Assembly: GCA_024802545.1 (NCBI GenBank)
Contig: CP103416.1
Span: 248,001-312,000 of the forward strand
Direction of reading: 5' to 3'
Source of the DNA: SAR92 clade bacterium H455
GTDB lineage: Bacteria; Pseudomonadota; Gammaproteobacteria; Pseudomonadales; Porticoccaceae
DNA length: 64,000 bases
This document shows, piece after piece, positions 9,089 through 19,667 of the stretch (the stretch's first letter is position 1; each line of letters begins with the position of its first letter). The position numbers and the translations under genes are program-made. Below the pieces are notes generated by a model, which searched no databases, had not been told where the DNA came from, and saw only the letters and a list, made by a program, of their open reading frames with translations.

Positions 9089-10459
9089 TTAATACTTGTA
9101 GCTATCGCCTTTAAATGGACCTTCAACAGGTACATTAATATAGTCGGCCTGAGCCTGAGTTAGTTTGGTGATCACACCACCAAAACCGCGCACCATATGG
9201 CCAGCAACTTCTTCGTCGAGATGCTTGGGCAGTACTTCTACGCGCAACATCTGAGCCTTAGTGGCAGCGTCCTGTGCGGCAAACTGCTTCTTGTACAGAT
9301 CGATCTGGGCCAGTACCTGGTTGGCAAAAGAGCCATCCATAATACGGCTCGGGTGACCTGTAGCATTACCCAAATTGACCAGTCGGCCTTCGGCTAACAG
9401 CAGCAGGTGATCATTGTTGGCACGATCGCGGTAGACCTTGTGTACCTGAGGTTTGATCTCATCCCACTCCCAGGTTTTGCGCATAAACGCGGTATCAATT
9501 TCATTGTCGAAGTGACCTATATTACAGACCACGCAGCCGCTCTTGAGGGCAGACAGAATGTCGGATCCACAGACGTTGAAGTTACCGGTGCTGGTAACCA
9601 GCAGATCGGTATTGGCCAACAGGTCAGCGTTAACCCCCTTGCTGACATCGCCTTCGTTGTAAGTTGAAACCACTTCAAAACCATCGAGACAGGCCTGCAT
9701 GGCACAAATTGGATCTGCTTCTGTAACCTTAACAATCATCCCTTCTTGACGCAGGGACTGGGCCGAGCCTTTGCCCACATCGCCGTAACCCACTACAACC
9801 GCTTTCTTGCCTGAGAGCAGGTGATCGGTAGCGCGCTTGATCGCATCGTTAAGACTGTGACGACAGCCGTACTTGTTGTCGCACTTGGACTTGGTTACTG
9901 AATCATTAACATTGATCGCGGGAATTTTTAACTCGCCAGCTTTAAGCATTTCATAAAGGCGGTGAACACCGGTGGTGGTCTCTTCGGTAACGCCGTGAAC
10001 AGCTTCGAGAACCTGTGGGTATTTTTGGTGCAACAGGCCAGTCAGATCGCCACCATCGTCTAGAATCATATTGGCATTCCAGGGCACACCGTCTTTTAAG
10101 ACTTGCTGTTCCAGGCACCACTCATACTCTTCTTCAGTTTCACCCTTCCAGGCAAATACCGGGGTGCCATTAGCGGCAACTGCTGCGGCAGCGTGATCCT
10201 GGGTTGAGAAAATATTGCATGAGGTCCAGCGCACTTCAGCACCCAGTGATTCGAGAGTTTCAATCAGTACAGCGGTTTGAATAGTCATGTGAATACAGCC
10301 GAGGATTCGCGCTCCGGCAAGTGGTTGCTCGGTACGGTACTTCTCGCGCAGGGCCATCAGTGCGGGCATTTCGGACTCGGCGATTGAAATCTCTTTCTTG
10401 CCCCAATCGGCGAGGGAGATATCGGCGATTTTATAATCGCTAAATTTGGCGTCTGACAT
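9089..10459 (-). CDS. ahcY: Adenosylhomocysteinase
   Basis: NAD-dependent SAH hydrolase (456 residues) that splits S-adenosylhomocysteine into adenosine and homocysteine, relieving product inhibition of methyltransferases. Visible marks are the catalytic DDGGDLT region, [13 protein letters not shown], the NAD-binding [12 protein letters not shown] motif, and the C-terminal FKGDSYKY ending typical of the family. It sits 46 bp downstream of metK. No SAH riboswitch is seen in that gap; control probably comes from the upstream ArsR-type regulator. Confidence 0.96.
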   Translation of the reverse strand: MSDAKFSDYKIADISLADWGKKEISIAESEMPALMALREKYRTEQPLAGARILGCIHMTIQTAVLIETLESLGAEVRWTSCNIFSTQDHAAAAVAANGTPVFAWKGETEEEYEWCLEQQVLKDGVPWNANMILDDGGDLTGLLHQKYPQVLEAVHGVTEETTTGVHRLYEMLKAGELKIPAINVNDSVTKSKCDNKYGCRHSLNDAIKRATDHLLSGKKAVVVGYGDVGKGSAQSLRQEGMIVKVTEADPICAMQACLDGFEVVSTYNEGDVSKGVNADLLANTDLLVTSTGNFNVCGSDILSALKSGCVVCNIGHFDNEIDTAFMRKTWEWDEIKPQVHKVYRDRANNDHLLLLAEGRLVNLGNATGHPSRIMDGSFANQVLAQIDLYKKQFAAQDAATKAQMLRVEVLPKHLDEEVAGHMVRGFGGVITKLTQAQADYINVPVEGPFKGDSYKY

Positions 10460-10505
10460 AAATTATTTCCTGTTGATCAATTTTTCAATTTTGGGTATTA
10501 AACGA

Positions 10506-11660
10506 TTAGAGAGCCTTTTGTAGGTCCGCCACTTTGTCGGTTCTTTCCCAGGTAAAGTTTTCCAACTCACGCCCAAAGTGGCCGTAAGACGCTGTCTGTT
10601 GATAAATTGGCCGGCGCAGATCGAGCATCTCGATCAGGCCGCGGGGGCGCAGATCAAAGTTGTCTCGAATCAGAGTGACAATCTCATTGTCGGAGAGTTT
10701 GCCGGTGCCAAAAGTGTTAACGCTGATTGACGTGGGCTCGGAGACACCAATGGCGTAAGAAACCTGAATCTCACAGCGATCAGCCAGCCCTGCAGCAACA
10801 ATATTTTTCGCCACATAACGCCCTGCATAAGCAGCTGAACGATCCACCTTGGTGGGGTCCTTGCCAGAGAATGCACCGCCACCGTGGTGGGCCATGCCGC
10901 CGTAGGTGTCGACGATAATCTTGCGTCCGGTGAGACCACAGTCGCCCATAGGTCCGCCAATAATAAACTGGCCGGTAGGGTTAATATGATATTGAGTGCC
11001 AGCGTGGAGCCACTCTTCTGGCAGCACATGGTTAATGATTTCTTCGCGCACCGCTTCCTGTAAATCAGGCAGGGCAATGTTCGGTGAGTGCTGTGTCGAC
11101 AGCACTACGGCATCAATCGCCACCGGCTTGCCATTCTCATATCTCAGAGTTACCTGACTCTTGGCGTCGGGACGCAGCCAGGGCAGCACACCATTCTTGC
11201 GCAGTTGGGCTTGGCGCTCCACCAAACGGTGAGCATAGTAGATAGGTGCCGGCATCAATACAGCAGTTTCGTTACTCGCATAACCAAACATCAGGCCCTG
11301 ATCGCCAGCGCCAATATCTTTGTCCTGAGCCTCGTCGACACCCTGGGCAATATCCCCAGACTGCTTGCCAATGGCGTTGAGCACGGCGCAGGAATTGCCA
11401 TCAAAGCCTACATCGGAACTGTCGTAGCCGATGCCGGTAATCACATCGCGAACAATCTGCTCGAGATCTACATAGGTATCGGTGCGCACTTCTCCGGCAA
11501 TAATCGTCATGCCGGTTTTGACCATGGTCTCTACGGCAACCCGGGAGTGCGGATCGTCCTTTAAAATGGCATCCAAAACCGCATCAGAAATCTGATCGGC
11601 CATTTTGTCTGGGTGGCCTTCAGAGACGGATTCGGAGGTAAAAATATTGTAATTAGACAT
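10506..11660 (-). CDS. metK: S-adenosylmethionine synthetase
   Basis: Methionine adenosyltransferase (384 residues) making SAM from methionine and ATP. Signatures are [18 protein letters not shown] at the start, [12 protein letters not shown] in the middle, and the P-loop-like [16 protein letters not shown]. Length equals that of the E. coli enzyme. It lies 29 bp downstream of the ArsR-methyltransferase gene and upstream of ahcY on the same strand. Confidence 0.97.
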   Translation of the reverse strand: MSNYNIFTSESVSEGHPDKMADQISDAVLDAILKDDPHSRVAVETMVKTGMTIIAGEVRTDTYVDLEQIVRDVITGIGYDSSDVGFDGNSCAVLNAIGKQSGDIAQGVDEAQDKDIGAGDQGLMFGYASNETAVLMPAPIYYAHRLVERQAQLRKNGVLPWLRPDAKSQVTLRYENGKPVAIDAVVLSTQHSPNIALPDLQEAVREEIINHVLPEEWLHAGTQYHINPTGQFIIGGPMGDCGLTGRKIIVDTYGGMAHHGGGAFSGKDPTKVDRSAAYAGRYVAKNIVAAGLADRCEIQVSYAIGVSEPTSISVNTFGTGKLSDNEIVTLIRDNFDLRPRGLIEMLDLRRPIYQQTASYGHFGRELENFTWERTDKVADLQKAL

Positions 11661-11689
11661 AAACTTTTCCGTTGTAATCTGTCTTGAGA

Positions 11690-12694
11690 TTAATGGTTGT
11701 CGGGCAGAGGTTTAACAAACTGCCGCAGTTGAATTCGAAAGCCATTGCGCTGTGCCAGATAGAGACTGTTGCCCTCTACCAGCCCGGCACTTTGCGCCCA
11801 GCGAGTTAGTTCCTGAGGTTCCAGGCCAAGCCAGAGATCACCGCAGGCTTTTTGCACCCATTCCTGGTCGTGGGCGCAGAGATCGGTGATCAAGAGCACG
11901 CCGCCAGCATTTAAAAGCTGTGCGCAGGCTGCGATGATATCCCCCGGTGTGGGGTTGTGATGCAGCACCATATTTAAGGATATGCAGTCGCTGCGCAGCC
12001 CTTCACTGATGGCCAAGTTGGTGTCACCAAGCTTAAAATCGATATTTTTCAGACCCTGACTGGTGGCTCTGGTGCGGCACTGCTCAAGCATCTCTGCAGA
12101 GTTATCCAGTGCCGTAACCTGCTTAAACGTCGCCGACAATTTGCTCAGAAACTGACCATAACCGGGGCCGATTTCCAACGCCGAATGGCGGGCGGCAATG
12201 CTGCTGTCGAGAAAGCTTTCGACACTCTCGCCATAGTCCGACCAGCTGGCGATGAGATCCTGATTCTCTTCGAAGCGCGCCGCATTCTGATTAAAAAACG
12301 CCACCGAAGCCGCTGAGCGCTCTGTATTAATCGATTCCAGTCGTGTGCGCAGGGCTGGATCTAAAGCGGCGTCGTCAATGGTCTGAAACAGCACATGTTG
12401 CAGCGCCTGCAAATCTGTATCCGGATGGCTCTCGTTGCGGCGATAAAAAATCGTAGTGCCTTCGCGACGGGTTGCCACCAGACCGGCATTGGCGAGAATT
12501 TTCAGGTGATGGCTCATGGCTGATTGGCGGATATCAAACACCTGACATAGCTCTAATACGCCGTAGGCATTTTGCTGCAGCACCTTTAAAACCTGCATGC
12601 GCAAAGGATCGCCCGCCGCTTTACAGAGTGCGGTAATGGCCCCGGTATCGGTGGTGGATCTGGGTTGACTATCAAAATGGCTGAGGTTGTTCAT
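11690..12694 (-). CDS. SahR-like ArsR-family regulator fused to a SAM-dependent methyltransferase domain
   Basis: The 334-residue protein has an ArsR winged helix at residues ~20-95 (recognition helix region [12 protein letters not shown]) and a class I methyltransferase fold after it, with SAM-binding motif [10 protein letters not shown] at ~172-180. ArsR proteins of this two-domain build next to metK/ahcY are the SahR type, described as sensing S-adenosylhomocysteine; that is known for relatives and inferred here. No metal-binding Cys pair of classical ArsR is obvious in the HTH. It heads the minus-strand operon, and a 20-bp palindrome 30 bp upstream (12724-12743) is a good candidate for its own operator. 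Confidence 0.88.
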   Translation of the reverse strand: MNNLSHFDSQPRSTTDTGAITALCKAAGDPLRMQVLKVLQQNAYGVLELCQVFDIRQSAMSHHLKILANAGLVATRREGTTIFYRRNESHPDTDLQALQHVLFQTIDDAALDPALRTRLESINTERSAASVAFFNQNAARFEENQDLIASWSDYGESVESFLDSSIAARHSALEIGPGYGQFLSKLSATFKQVTALDNSAEMLEQCRTRATSQGLKNIDFKLGDTNLAISEGLRSDCISLNMVLHHNPTPGDIIAACAQLLNAGGVLLITDLCAHDQEWVQKACGDLWLGLEPQELTRWAQSAGLVEGNSLYLAQRNGFRIQLRQFVKPLPDNH

Positions 12695-12723
12695 GGGCGG
12701 GACTTTAACATAGAGGTTTTTCT

Positions 12724-12743
12724 ATATCAAAATATTTTTATAT
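12724..12743. promoter_or_regulatory. Candidate ArsR/SahR-type operator palindrome
   Basis: A 20-bp AT-rich inverted repeat with arms matching at 9 of 10 positions (atatcaaaat / atttttatat) lies 30 bp upstream of the regulator ATG, in the divergent region with tkt. Size, symmetry and position fit an ArsR-family autoregulatory site. Binding is inferred only. Confidence 0.5.
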
Positions 12744-12913
12744 AAGGCGCAAGGTGTTTTGACGGATAGCGAGATCTGTGACGCCAGCAGTTATTGTTCA
12801 GGCCACAGAAATGCCTGTGGATAAACAGTAGGCATAGCGAATATCGGTTTACTGGTAACCTCGGGTAGGAGACAATGCGCGCCTAAAATTTAACTACCCA
12901 GGAGTGATGATTC

Positions 12914-14908
12914 ATGGCCTCACGTAGAGAGCTTGCAAATGCTGTTCGCGCCCTCAGTATGGATGCTGTTCAACAGGCTAATAGTGGCCATCCAGGTGCC
13001 CCAATGGGCATGGCAGATATTGCTGAAGTTCTCTGGAATGACTATCTTAGCCATAATCCAGCTGATCCAACCTGGGTCAACCGAGACCGCTTTGTGCTCT
13101 CCAATGGCCACGGCTCGATGCTGCTCTACTCCCTGTTGCACCTCACAGGCTATGACTTGCCAATTGAGGAAATCAAAAATTTCCGTCAGTTGCACTCTAA
13201 GACTCCTGGTCACCCTGAATACGGTTATGCCCCCGGCGTTGAAACCACCACTGGCCCCCTCGGTCAAGGTATCAGTAACGCCACCGGTATGGCCCTGGCT
13301 GAGAAAGTTCTCGCCGCGCAGTTCAACCGTCCTGGTCACGATATTGTCGACCACCAAACTTACACCTTCCTCGGTGATGGCTGTTTGATGGAAGGTATTT
13401 CCCATGAAGTTTGCTCGCTGGCTGGCACCTTAAAGCTCGGCAAATTAACCGCGTTTTACGATGACAACGGCATCTCCATTGACGGTGAAGTTGAAGGCTG
13501 GTTTAGCGATGACACAGCAGCGCGCTTCGAAGCCTACGGCTGGCATGTGATTGCTAACGTCGACGGTCATGATAGCGACGCGATTAAAACGGCCATAGAA
13601 CAGGCCCATGCCGAGACTGACAAGCCAACTTTAATTTGCTGCAAAACCATTATTGGTTTTGGTTCACCCAACAAGCAGGGTAAAGAAGATTGTCACGGTG
13701 CCGCGCTGGGCGTTGACGAGGTGGCACTGACTCGCGAAGCTCTGGGCTGGACTCATGGTCCTTTCGAGATTCCCGACGAGCACTACGCCGGCTGGGATGG
13801 CGTTGCTAAAGGCACTGCTGCGCAGACTGCTTGGGCTAGCCAGTTTGAAGAGTACCGCGCTGAGTTTCCGGAACTGGCTGCAGAGTTTGAGCGGCGTACC
13901 CGTGGTGATCTGCCAGAAGACTTTAATGCACAGGCTGATGCCTATATTCAGCAGTGCCAGGACAATATGGAAAAGGTTGCCTCGCGCAAAGCGTCTCAGA
14001 ACTGCCTCAATACCTATGGCCCAATGTTGCCAGAACTGCTCGGCGGTTCCGCGGATCTGGCCGGTTCTAATCTGACCATCTGGTCTGGTTCAAAGGACAT
14101 TAGTGGCGACAATGCTGACGGCAACTACATCTATTACGGCGTCCGTGAATTCGGCATGAGCGCAATGATGAACGGTATCGCCCTCCACGGCGGCTTTGTT
14201 AACTACGGCGCCACCTTCCTAATGTTTATGGAATATGCCCGCAACGCAGTACGGATGTCAGCGCTGATGGGTATTCAAAGCATTTTTGTTTACACCCATG
14301 ACTCAATCGGTCTCGGCGAAGACGGCCCAACTCACCAGCCCGTAGAGCAGCTCAGTGCTTTGCGCTCCACGCCGAACCTGCATACTTGGCGCCCCTGTGA
14401 CACCGTGGAATCTGCAGTCTGCTGGAAGAGCGCCATTGTTCGTCGCGACGGACCCAGTGCTCTGGTATTTAGTCGTCAAGGTCTGGCACCTATGCCACGC
14501 AGCACGCAGCAGGTTGCAGATATCGAACGCGGTGGTTATATCCTCCGGGATTGCGATGCGCCCCAGGCGGTTGTTATTGCCACAGGTTCAGAAGTTGAGT
14601 TGGCTATGATTGCCGCTGAGCAGTTAGCGGAGCAGGGCACTCAGGTGCGTGTTGTCTCTATGCCCTGTGCCGAGATCTTCTCTGCTCAGGACGCTGACTA
14701 CCGCGAAGCTGTCTTGCCAGCAGCACTGAGAGCTCGTGTTGCGGTTGAAGCATTGCACGCTGACTACTGGTACAAGTTTGTCGGTCTCGACGGTCGTGTT
14801 GTTGGCATGACTAGCTTCGGTGAGTCTGCTCCTGGCGGCGCACTGATGAAAGAGTTTGGTTTCACTGTTGAAAATGTGGTGGCCAATATTGTTGAGGCCA
14901 TCGGCTAG
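12914..14908 (+). CDS. tkt: Transketolase
   Basis: Thiamine-diphosphate enzyme (664 residues) moving two-carbon units between sugar phosphates in the pentose phosphate pathway. Marks are SGHPGAPMG near the start, the ThDP motif [10 protein letters not shown] at ~155-165, the catalytic [17 protein letters not shown] loop in the pyrimidine domain, and a C-terminal transketolase domain. A ggag site precedes the ATG. Its stop TAG shares a base with the GTG start of epd, implying coupled translation. It is the first gene of the tkt-epd-pgk-fba operon. Confidence 0.96.
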   Translation: MASRRELANAVRALSMDAVQQANSGHPGAPMGMADIAEVLWNDYLSHNPADPTWVNRDRFVLSNGHGSMLLYSLLHLTGYDLPIEEIKNFRQLHSKTPGHPEYGYAPGVETTTGPLGQGISNATGMALAEKVLAAQFNRPGHDIVDHQTYTFLGDGCLMEGISHEVCSLAGTLKLGKLTAFYDDNGISIDGEVEGWFSDDTAARFEAYGWHVIANVDGHDSDAIKTAIEQAHAETDKPTLICCKTIIGFGSPNKQGKEDCHGAALGVDEVALTREALGWTHGPFEIPDEHYAGWDGVAKGTAAQTAWASQFEEYRAEFPELAAEFERRTRGDLPEDFNAQADAYIQQCQDNMEKVASRKASQNCLNTYGPMLPELLGGSADLAGSNLTIWSGSKDISGDNADGNYIYYGVREFGMSAMMNGIALHGGFVNYGATFLMFMEYARNAVRMSALMGIQSIFVYTHDSIGLGEDGPTHQPVEQLSALRSTPNLHTWRPCDTVESAVCWKSAIVRRDGPSALVFSRQGLAPMPRSTQQVADIERGGYILRDCDAPQAVVIATGSEVELAMIAAEQLAEQGTQVRVVSMPCAEIFSAQDADYREAVLPAALRARVAVEALHADYWYKFVGLDGRVVGMTSFGESAPGGALMKEFGFTVENVVANIVEAIG

Positions 14909-15930
14909 TGATACGCATAGCCATTAATGGCTATGGCCGTATCGGCCGCTCGGTGTTGCGCGCGCTCTATGAATCAGAGGCGCGCAACAGCGTTCAAGTA
15001 GTAGCGATAAATGAACTTGCCGACAGCAAAACCATCGCCCACCTGACCCGCTATGACTCCACTCATGGACGTTTTTCGGGCACAGTTTCAGTGGACGAAA
15101 ATCGATTACAGATCAATGGCGACAGCATTGCCATTCTTCACCAGTCAAGCATCGACCAACTACCCTGGGCAGAACTCGAAGTTGATGTGGTACTAGAATG
15201 CAGTGGTACCTTCTCCGACCGAGCAACTGCCGAGCAACATATCACCAGCGGCGCCAAGCGCGTGCTGTTTTCCCAGCCAGCCGAACCCACAGTTGATGCC
15301 ACCATTGTCTACGGCATCAATCAGCATAGTCTCAGCGGCGACGAAACCATTATCTCCAGTGCCTCCTGCTCCACCAACTGTGTGGTACCAGTGATCAAAG
15401 TGCTCAACGATCAGTTTGGTGTCGAGGCCGGTGTGATCACCACCATTCATTCGGCGATGAATGACCAGCCAGTTATCGACGCCTATCACGACACCGATTT
15501 ACGTAAAACCCGCGCCGCAATGCAGTCGATTATTCCTGTAGATACCGGCTTGGCGCTGGGTATAGATCGCTTGTTACCTGAGCTGACCGGACGCTTTCAG
15601 GCTCAGGCCATGCGCGTACCCACGGTGAATGTCTCAGTCATTGATCTATCGGTGATACTCAACAGCAAAGTGGATAGTGATGAAATTAATAGCGCCCTTG
15701 AACAGGCCTCGCTGGGCCCTTTAAATGGCGTGCTCGGTTACACCGAAGAGCCACTAGCCTCCTGTGATTTCAATCACGACCCACGCAGCGGCATAGTCGA
15801 TGCCAGTCAGACGAGAGTAAGCCAAGAAAAACTCGTCAAAGTGTTGATCTGGTTCGATAACGAATGGGGCTATGCCAATAGAATGATCGATACGTTGCTG
15901 TATTGGTGTGGGGCGCAGGGGCCAAACTGA
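14908..15930 (+). CDS. epd: D-erythrose-4-phosphate dehydrogenase
   Basis: GAPDH-family enzyme of 340 residues. NAD-binding INGYGRIGRS opens the protein and the catalytic Cys lies in SASCSTNC. The stretch HSAMNDQPVIDAYHDTDL and the PVDTGLALGIDRLLPEL segment are features of Epd rather than glycolytic GapA. The product feeds pyridoxal phosphate synthesis, though some Epd-like proteins also act as GAPDH. The GTG start overlaps the tkt stop by one base. Confidence 0.87.
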   Translation: MIRIAINGYGRIGRSVLRALYESEARNSVQVVAINELADSKTIAHLTRYDSTHGRFSGTVSVDENRLQINGDSIAILHQSSIDQLPWAELEVDVVLECSGTFSDRATAEQHITSGAKRVLFSQPAEPTVDATIVYGINQHSLSGDETIISSASCSTNCVVPVIKVLNDQFGVEAGVITTIHSAMNDQPVIDAYHDTDLRKTRAAMQSIIPVDTGLALGIDRLLPELTGRFQAQAMRVPTVNVSVIDLSVILNSKVDSDEINSALEQASLGPLNGVLGYTEEPLASCDFNHDPRSGIVDASQTRVSQEKLVKVLIWFDNEWGYANRMIDTLLYWCGAQGPN

Positions 15931-15933
15931 CCG

Positions 15934-15959
15934 GCTAACATTACAAGCTAGCATTACAA
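15934..15959 (+). repeat. 13-bp tandem duplication in the epd-pgk gap
   Basis: Two adjacent 13-bp units (gctaacattacaa and gctagcattacaa) differ at one base and are followed by the start of a third degenerate unit (gctaacaacaa). They lie between the epd stop and the pgk ribosome site. Confidence 0.85.
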
Positions 15960-15990
15960 GCTAACAACAACCAAAAACTTAAGGACTGAT

Positions 15991-17154
15991 ATGACCGTCA
16001 AGTTAATGACCGAGCTGGACCTAGCCAGTAAGCGTGTATTGATTCGTGAAGACCTCAATGTACCAATCAAGGACGGCCAGGTCACTAGCGATGCGCGTAT
16101 CAAAGCCGCACTGCCGACTATTCAGCAGGCTGTTGCAGCCGGCGCCAAAGTAATTCTCATGTCTCATCTGGGTAGACCCACCGAGGGCGAGTACAACAGT
16201 GAATTTAGTATGGAGCCCGTCGCCAAACATCTAAGCGACCTGCTCGGTCAGCCGGTTAGGCTCGAACAGAGTTGGACTAGCGGCATCAATATGAACGACG
16301 GCGATATCGTTATCCTCGAAAATGTACGCTTCAATCCCGGCGAGAAAAAGAACGACGATATTCTCGCCAAAGCCTACGCCAAGCTCTGCGATATTTTTGT
16401 TATGGATGCCTTTGGCACGGCTCACCGGGCTCAGGCCTCAACTTATGGCGTGGCCAAATATGCCCCCACTGCCTGTGCCGGACCATTGCTGGCAAAAGAA
16501 TTAAATGCTCTGGCAAAAGCCCTAGCAGCGCCTACTCCTCCGGTTGCAGCAATTGTTGGCGGCTCCAAAGTCTCAACCAAATTAATGGTTCTCGAAACCC
16601 TCTCCGAGAGAGTGGATCAGCTGATTGTCGGCGGTGGCATAGCCAACACCTTCCTCGCCGCTGCCGGCAAGCCGGTGGGCAAATCCCTTTTCGAGTTAGA
16701 CCTTATTCCCGCAGCCCAAGCGCTGATGAAGAAAGTGAATATTCCACTGCCCACCGACGTAGTGGTTGGCAAAGTCTTTTCGGAAACCGCCGAAGCCACG
16801 GTCAAGTCAGTGGATGACGTTGAAGACGACGATATGATTTTCGACATAGGTCCGGATTCCTCAGCTAAGCTGGCAGAACTGCTACAGTTAATGGGCACCA
16901 TTATTTGGAACGGCCCAGTAGGCGTATTTGAGTTTGATCAATTTGGTGAGGGCACCAAAGCCCTATCGTTAGCCATTGCTAAAAGCCCGGCATTTTCCAT
17001 TGCTGGAGGCGGAGATACCCTAGCCGCAGTGGACAAGTATGATATTGCTGACCAAGTCTCCTATATTTCAACAGGGGGTGGCGCATTTCTCGAATACGTT
17101 GAAGGCAAAGAACTCCCCGCTGTGACCATGCTTCAGCAGCGTGCCAAAGACTAG
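15991..17154 (+). CDS. pgk: Phosphoglycerate kinase
   Basis: Glycolytic/gluconeogenic kinase (387 residues) interconverting 1,3-bisphosphoglycerate and 3-phosphoglycerate with ADP/ATP. The N-terminal signature [11 protein letters not shown], the substrate-site [18 protein letters not shown] and the C-terminal nucleotide loop [13 protein letters not shown] are all present. Length matches bacterial Pgk. The ATG follows an aagga ribosome site, just after a short tandem duplication. Its product supplies 3-phosphoglycerate, the substrate of SerA. Confidence 0.97.
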   Translation: MTVKLMTELDLASKRVLIREDLNVPIKDGQVTSDARIKAALPTIQQAVAAGAKVILMSHLGRPTEGEYNSEFSMEPVAKHLSDLLGQPVRLEQSWTSGINMNDGDIVILENVRFNPGEKKNDDILAKAYAKLCDIFVMDAFGTAHRAQASTYGVAKYAPTACAGPLLAKELNALAKALAAPTPPVAAIVGGSKVSTKLMVLETLSERVDQLIVGGGIANTFLAAAGKPVGKSLFELDLIPAAQALMKKVNIPLPTDVVVGKVFSETAEATVKSVDDVEDDDMIFDIGPDSSAKLAELLQLMGTIIWNGPVGVFEFDQFGEGTKALSLAIAKSPAFSIAGGGDTLAAVDKYDIADQVSYISTGGGAFLEYVEGKELPAVTMLQQRAKD

Positions 17155-17216
17155 AGAGATTGATTCGTGGTACTAGAAAAACCACTAGTCACTAGAGCAA
17201 TAGCAAGAGTAATAGA

Positions 17217-17279
17217 GAGCACAATCAAGAGCACAATCAAGAGCGCGATAAAGAATTTATAAAGGACTTTATAAAGGAA
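17217..17279 (+). repeat. Two 12-bp tandem duplications in the pgk-fba gap
   Basis: At 17217-17240 the unit gagcacaatcaa occurs twice exactly, with a degenerate third copy to 17252. At 17256-17279 the unit tttataaaggac is followed by tttataaaggaa (11 of 12 identical). The second pair duplicates the fba ribosome binding site; the copy nearest fba (aagga at 17274-17278) is correctly spaced from its ATG. Confidence 0.85.
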
Positions 17280-17286
17280 GAGCACT

Positions 17287-18351
17287 ATGGCACTAATCTC
17301 ATTAAGACAGATGTTAGACCACGCCGCCGAGCAAGATTACGGCGTCCCCGCATTTAATGTAAACAACCTCGAGCAGATGCGCGCCATCATGCTCGCCGCG
17401 GATCAAACCCAGAGCCCAGTAATTGTTCAGGCTTCAGCCGGAGCGCGCAAATATGCCGGCGCCCCGTTCCTGCGCCACCTGATTCTCGCTGCTATTGAAG
17501 AGTGGCCACATATCCCAGTGTGTATGCATCAGGATCATGGCACTACCCCGGCAATCTGCCAGCGCTCCATCCAGCAGGGCTTTAGCTCGGTAATGATGGA
17601 CGGCTCCCTGGAAGGCGATGGCAAGACACCGTCGAGCTACGAATACAATATTGATGTCACCCGTCGCACTGTCGACATGGCTCACGCCTGCGGCGTTTCT
17701 GTAGAGGGCGAGTTGGGTTGCCTAGGTTCACTGGAAACCGGTGAAGCCGGAGAAGAGGACGGTTCTGGAGCAGGGGGCAAGCTAACCCTCGAGCAAATGC
17801 TCACCGACCCAGAAGAAGCCGCCGACTTTGTCGCCAAAACCGGCGTCGACGCCCTGGCCATTGCCTGCGGAACCTCACATGGTGCCTACAAATTTAGCCG
17901 CCCACCCACAGGTGATATTCTGGCAATCGATCGCATCAAAGAAATTCACCGCCGTATCCCTGGAACTCATCTGGTGATGCACGGTTCATCCTCGGTTCCC
18001 CAAGAATGGCTGCAAATTATTAATCAATACGGCGGCGAAATCCCTGAAACCTACGGTGTTCCAGTCGAACAAATTTGCGAAGGCATTAAACACGGTGTGC
18101 GCAAAATCAATATAGACACCGACCTGCGCCTAGCCTCAACTGGCGCAGTACGTCGCTTCTTGGCGGAAAACCCATCGGCCTTTGATCCCCGCGCTTTCCT
18201 TAAAGAAACCACAATTGCAATGAAAGATATTGCCGTGGCTCGCTATGAAGCCTTTGGCACTGCAGGCAACGCCTCCAAGATCAAGGTGTTGAGTTTAGAT
18301 GCCATGGCCGAGCGCTATATGCGTGGTGAGTTGGATGCAAAAATTAACTGA
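17287..18351 (+). CDS. fba: Fructose-bisphosphate aldolase, class II
   Basis: Zinc-dependent aldolase of 354 residues splitting or forming fructose 1,6-bisphosphate. The GVPAFNVNN opening, the zinc ligands in CMHQDHG and MHGSSSVP, and the [11 protein letters not shown] phosphate-binding strand identify the class II, Calvin-cycle-like subtype found in Pseudomonas. It is the last gene of the operon and is followed 24 bp on by a strong terminator. Confidence 0.96.
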   Translation: MALISLRQMLDHAAEQDYGVPAFNVNNLEQMRAIMLAADQTQSPVIVQASAGARKYAGAPFLRHLILAAIEEWPHIPVCMHQDHGTTPAICQRSIQQGFSSVMMDGSLEGDGKTPSSYEYNIDVTRRTVDMAHACGVSVEGELGCLGSLETGEAGEEDGSGAGGKLTLEQMLTDPEEAADFVAKTGVDALAIACGTSHGAYKFSRPPTGDILAIDRIKEIHRRIPGTHLVMHGSSSVPQEWLQIINQYGGEIPETYGVPVEQICEGIKHGVRKINIDTDLRLASTGAVRRFLAENPSAFDPRAFLKETTIAMKDIAVARYEAFGTAGNASKIKVLSLDAMAERYMRGELDAKIN

Positions 18352-18374
18352 TTCAGATTATGAATAGTTAATGT

Positions 18375-18402
18375 AAAAAGGGCGCTTCGGCGCTCTTTTT
18401 TT
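18375..18402 (+). terminator. Rho-independent terminator after fba
   Basis: The stem gggcgc / gcgctc is closed by a TTCG tetraloop and followed by a run of T (18396-18402); the upstream A-run also makes it usable in reverse. It ends the tkt-epd-pgk-fba transcript. Confidence 0.93.
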
Positions 18403-18414
18403 GTTGCAGAGTAA

Positions 18415-18648
18415 AGCCGATATATACATACAAAACGAAAAGAAGGATTAGATGCAGAGGTCACCGGGCCAGCCATTAGCTATGACCCTTCAGTTGTTCA
18501 AATAAGAACCATTGTTTATGTAAGTGGTCAATTGAGGGATTTCCATCATAACTATCAAGTACTGCCAGCTCATTCAACGTATGAAAATTTTATAATTATT
18601 GGATTAGATCGTAGTAAAAGCTTAGTTGGTGGCGATTCTGAGGACTAG
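18415..18648 (+). pseudogene. Possible gene remnant in the fba-ppnP gap
   Basis: The 423-bp gap between the fba terminator and ppnP holds one open frame of 77 codons without an ATG near its start. Its composition looks protein-like (for instance VVQIRTIVYVSGQLRDF and a hydrophobic ENFIIIGLD segment), but no family is recognised. It may be the tail of a decayed gene or chance. Nothing else is evident in the gap apart from a possible ppnP promoter. Confidence 0.2.
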
Positions 18649-18749
18649 CTAAAGGAACTCCTATAAATAGCTGTCGGGCAATCCCTGACAAATAAATGGG
18701 TTTTAATCTCTTATCGTCGCCGGGATAGTTATTAGCGTCGATCTATCGG

Positions 18750-18755
18750 TATAAT
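18750..18755 (+). promoter_or_regulatory. Possible -10 box for ppnP
   Basis: A perfect TATAAT lies about 70 bp before the ppnP ATG. No good -35 is visible at 16-18 bp spacing, so the call rests on the -10 alone. Confidence 0.3.
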
Positions 18756-18825
18756 CTGCCCTAGAAGCTGTATTGCAGTGTTACTCTTTTATCCATGTCT
18801 CTCTTTCTTATTCATAGGGTTTGTT

Positions 18826-19140
18826 ATGTCAGAATTTGCCAATGTTAGCGTCAGCCTAGAAGCCAATGTCTATTTCGATGGTCAGGTGACCAGCCGCGCT
18901 ATAGTCCTTGCCGACGGTACCCAGAAAACCCTTGGTGTGATGTTGCCTGGTGAGTATGAATTTGGCACCGAGGTCCGCGAGTTAATGGAAATTACTTCAG
19001 GTCAGTTGGATGTACTGCTGCCCGGCGCAACAGAATGGCAGGCTTGCACTGGGGGCAGTGAATTCGGCGTTCCAGCGGCGGCGAAGTTTTCCGTTAGAGT
19101 GCAGCAGGTTACTAATTATGTCTGTTCATACTTTGCCTAG
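18826..19140 (+). CDS. ppnP: Pyrimidine/purine nucleoside phosphorylase PpnP
   Basis: Small cupin-fold protein (104 residues, DUF1255/YaiE family) that phosphorolyses several nucleosides. Typical pieces are the NVYFDGQVTSR segment, LGVMLPGEYEFGTE and the C-terminal VTNYVCSYF. ATG 18826 gives the usual family length; an upstream in-frame TTG at 18778 would add an unlikely leader. It opens the accessory stretch of small genes. Confidence 0.9.
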   Translation: MSEFANVSVSLEANVYFDGQVTSRAIVLADGTQKTLGVMLPGEYEFGTEVRELMEITSGQLDVLLPGATEWQACTGGSEFGVPAAAKFSVRVQQVTNYVCSYFA

Positions 19141-19173
19141 CGTAAGAGCATAATCACTGAGTATCTAATCGCC

Positions 19174-19503
19174 GTGACTAAAGACTCTCAATCTAAAGAT
19201 CAGCAACCGAATAACCCGCTGCACGGGCTTACCCTTGAGGCAGTGGTGACTCAGTTGGTAGACAGCTATGGGTTTCCCTACCTAGCTGAGAGAGTCAAGA
19301 TTAACTGCTTTAAGAGCAATCCCTCCATAAAATCCAGTCTCAAGTTTTTGCGCAGGACTCTCTGGGCCCGTGAGCAGGTCGAGAAGCTCTATGTGGCAAA
19401 GTTTGCTAGGTTCCCATCTGCGGCGACCGCTAAGCGTCCTAACACTGCTAAGGCCGAGTCCAAGCCAAACCCCTGGGCCTCTGGCGCCTTCAAAAAGTCA
19501 TAA
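19174..19503 (+). CDS. VF530-family (DUF2132) putative DNA-binding protein
   Basis: A 109-residue protein. The core (~residues 14-78) carries the family pattern [41 protein letters not shown] and VEKLY. VF530 proteins are small helical proteins annotated as DNA-binding; the biological role is not established. A Lys/Ser/Pro-rich tail of about 30 residues follows and looks disordered. The start is a GTG; no ATG fits. Confidence 0.82.
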   Translation: MTKDSQSKDQQPNNPLHGLTLEAVVTQLVDSYGFPYLAERVKINCFKSNPSIKSSLKFLRRTLWAREQVEKLYVAKFARFPSAATAKRPNTAKAESKPNPWASGAFKKS

Positions 19504-19667
19504 CGCCCCCTTTTTTAACAATTCTTTCGGGCTAAGTCAGCATTTAGTCAGCTAAAACCCTTGGGCCGGCCTAGTCGGTAAATACCTCTAAATTTGGTCT
19601 ACGTTTATTAGACTGATAAGTAATTTCTCGTTTATAAAAAACCATGCCTCAAGGCAAGGAGACCATT

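Noticed and set aside
10460-10505. Possible SAH or SAM riboswitch between metK and ahcY
   Set aside because: The gap is only 46 bp and cannot hold the known aptamers; none was recognised upstream of the regulator gene either.
11088-11564. 158-codon plus-strand frame opposite metK
   Set aside because: Shadow of a highly conserved gene.
19560-19667. Fur-box-like sequence before the ferritin-like gene
   Set aside because: The gataagtaatttctcg stretch matches the Fur consensus poorly in its second half.
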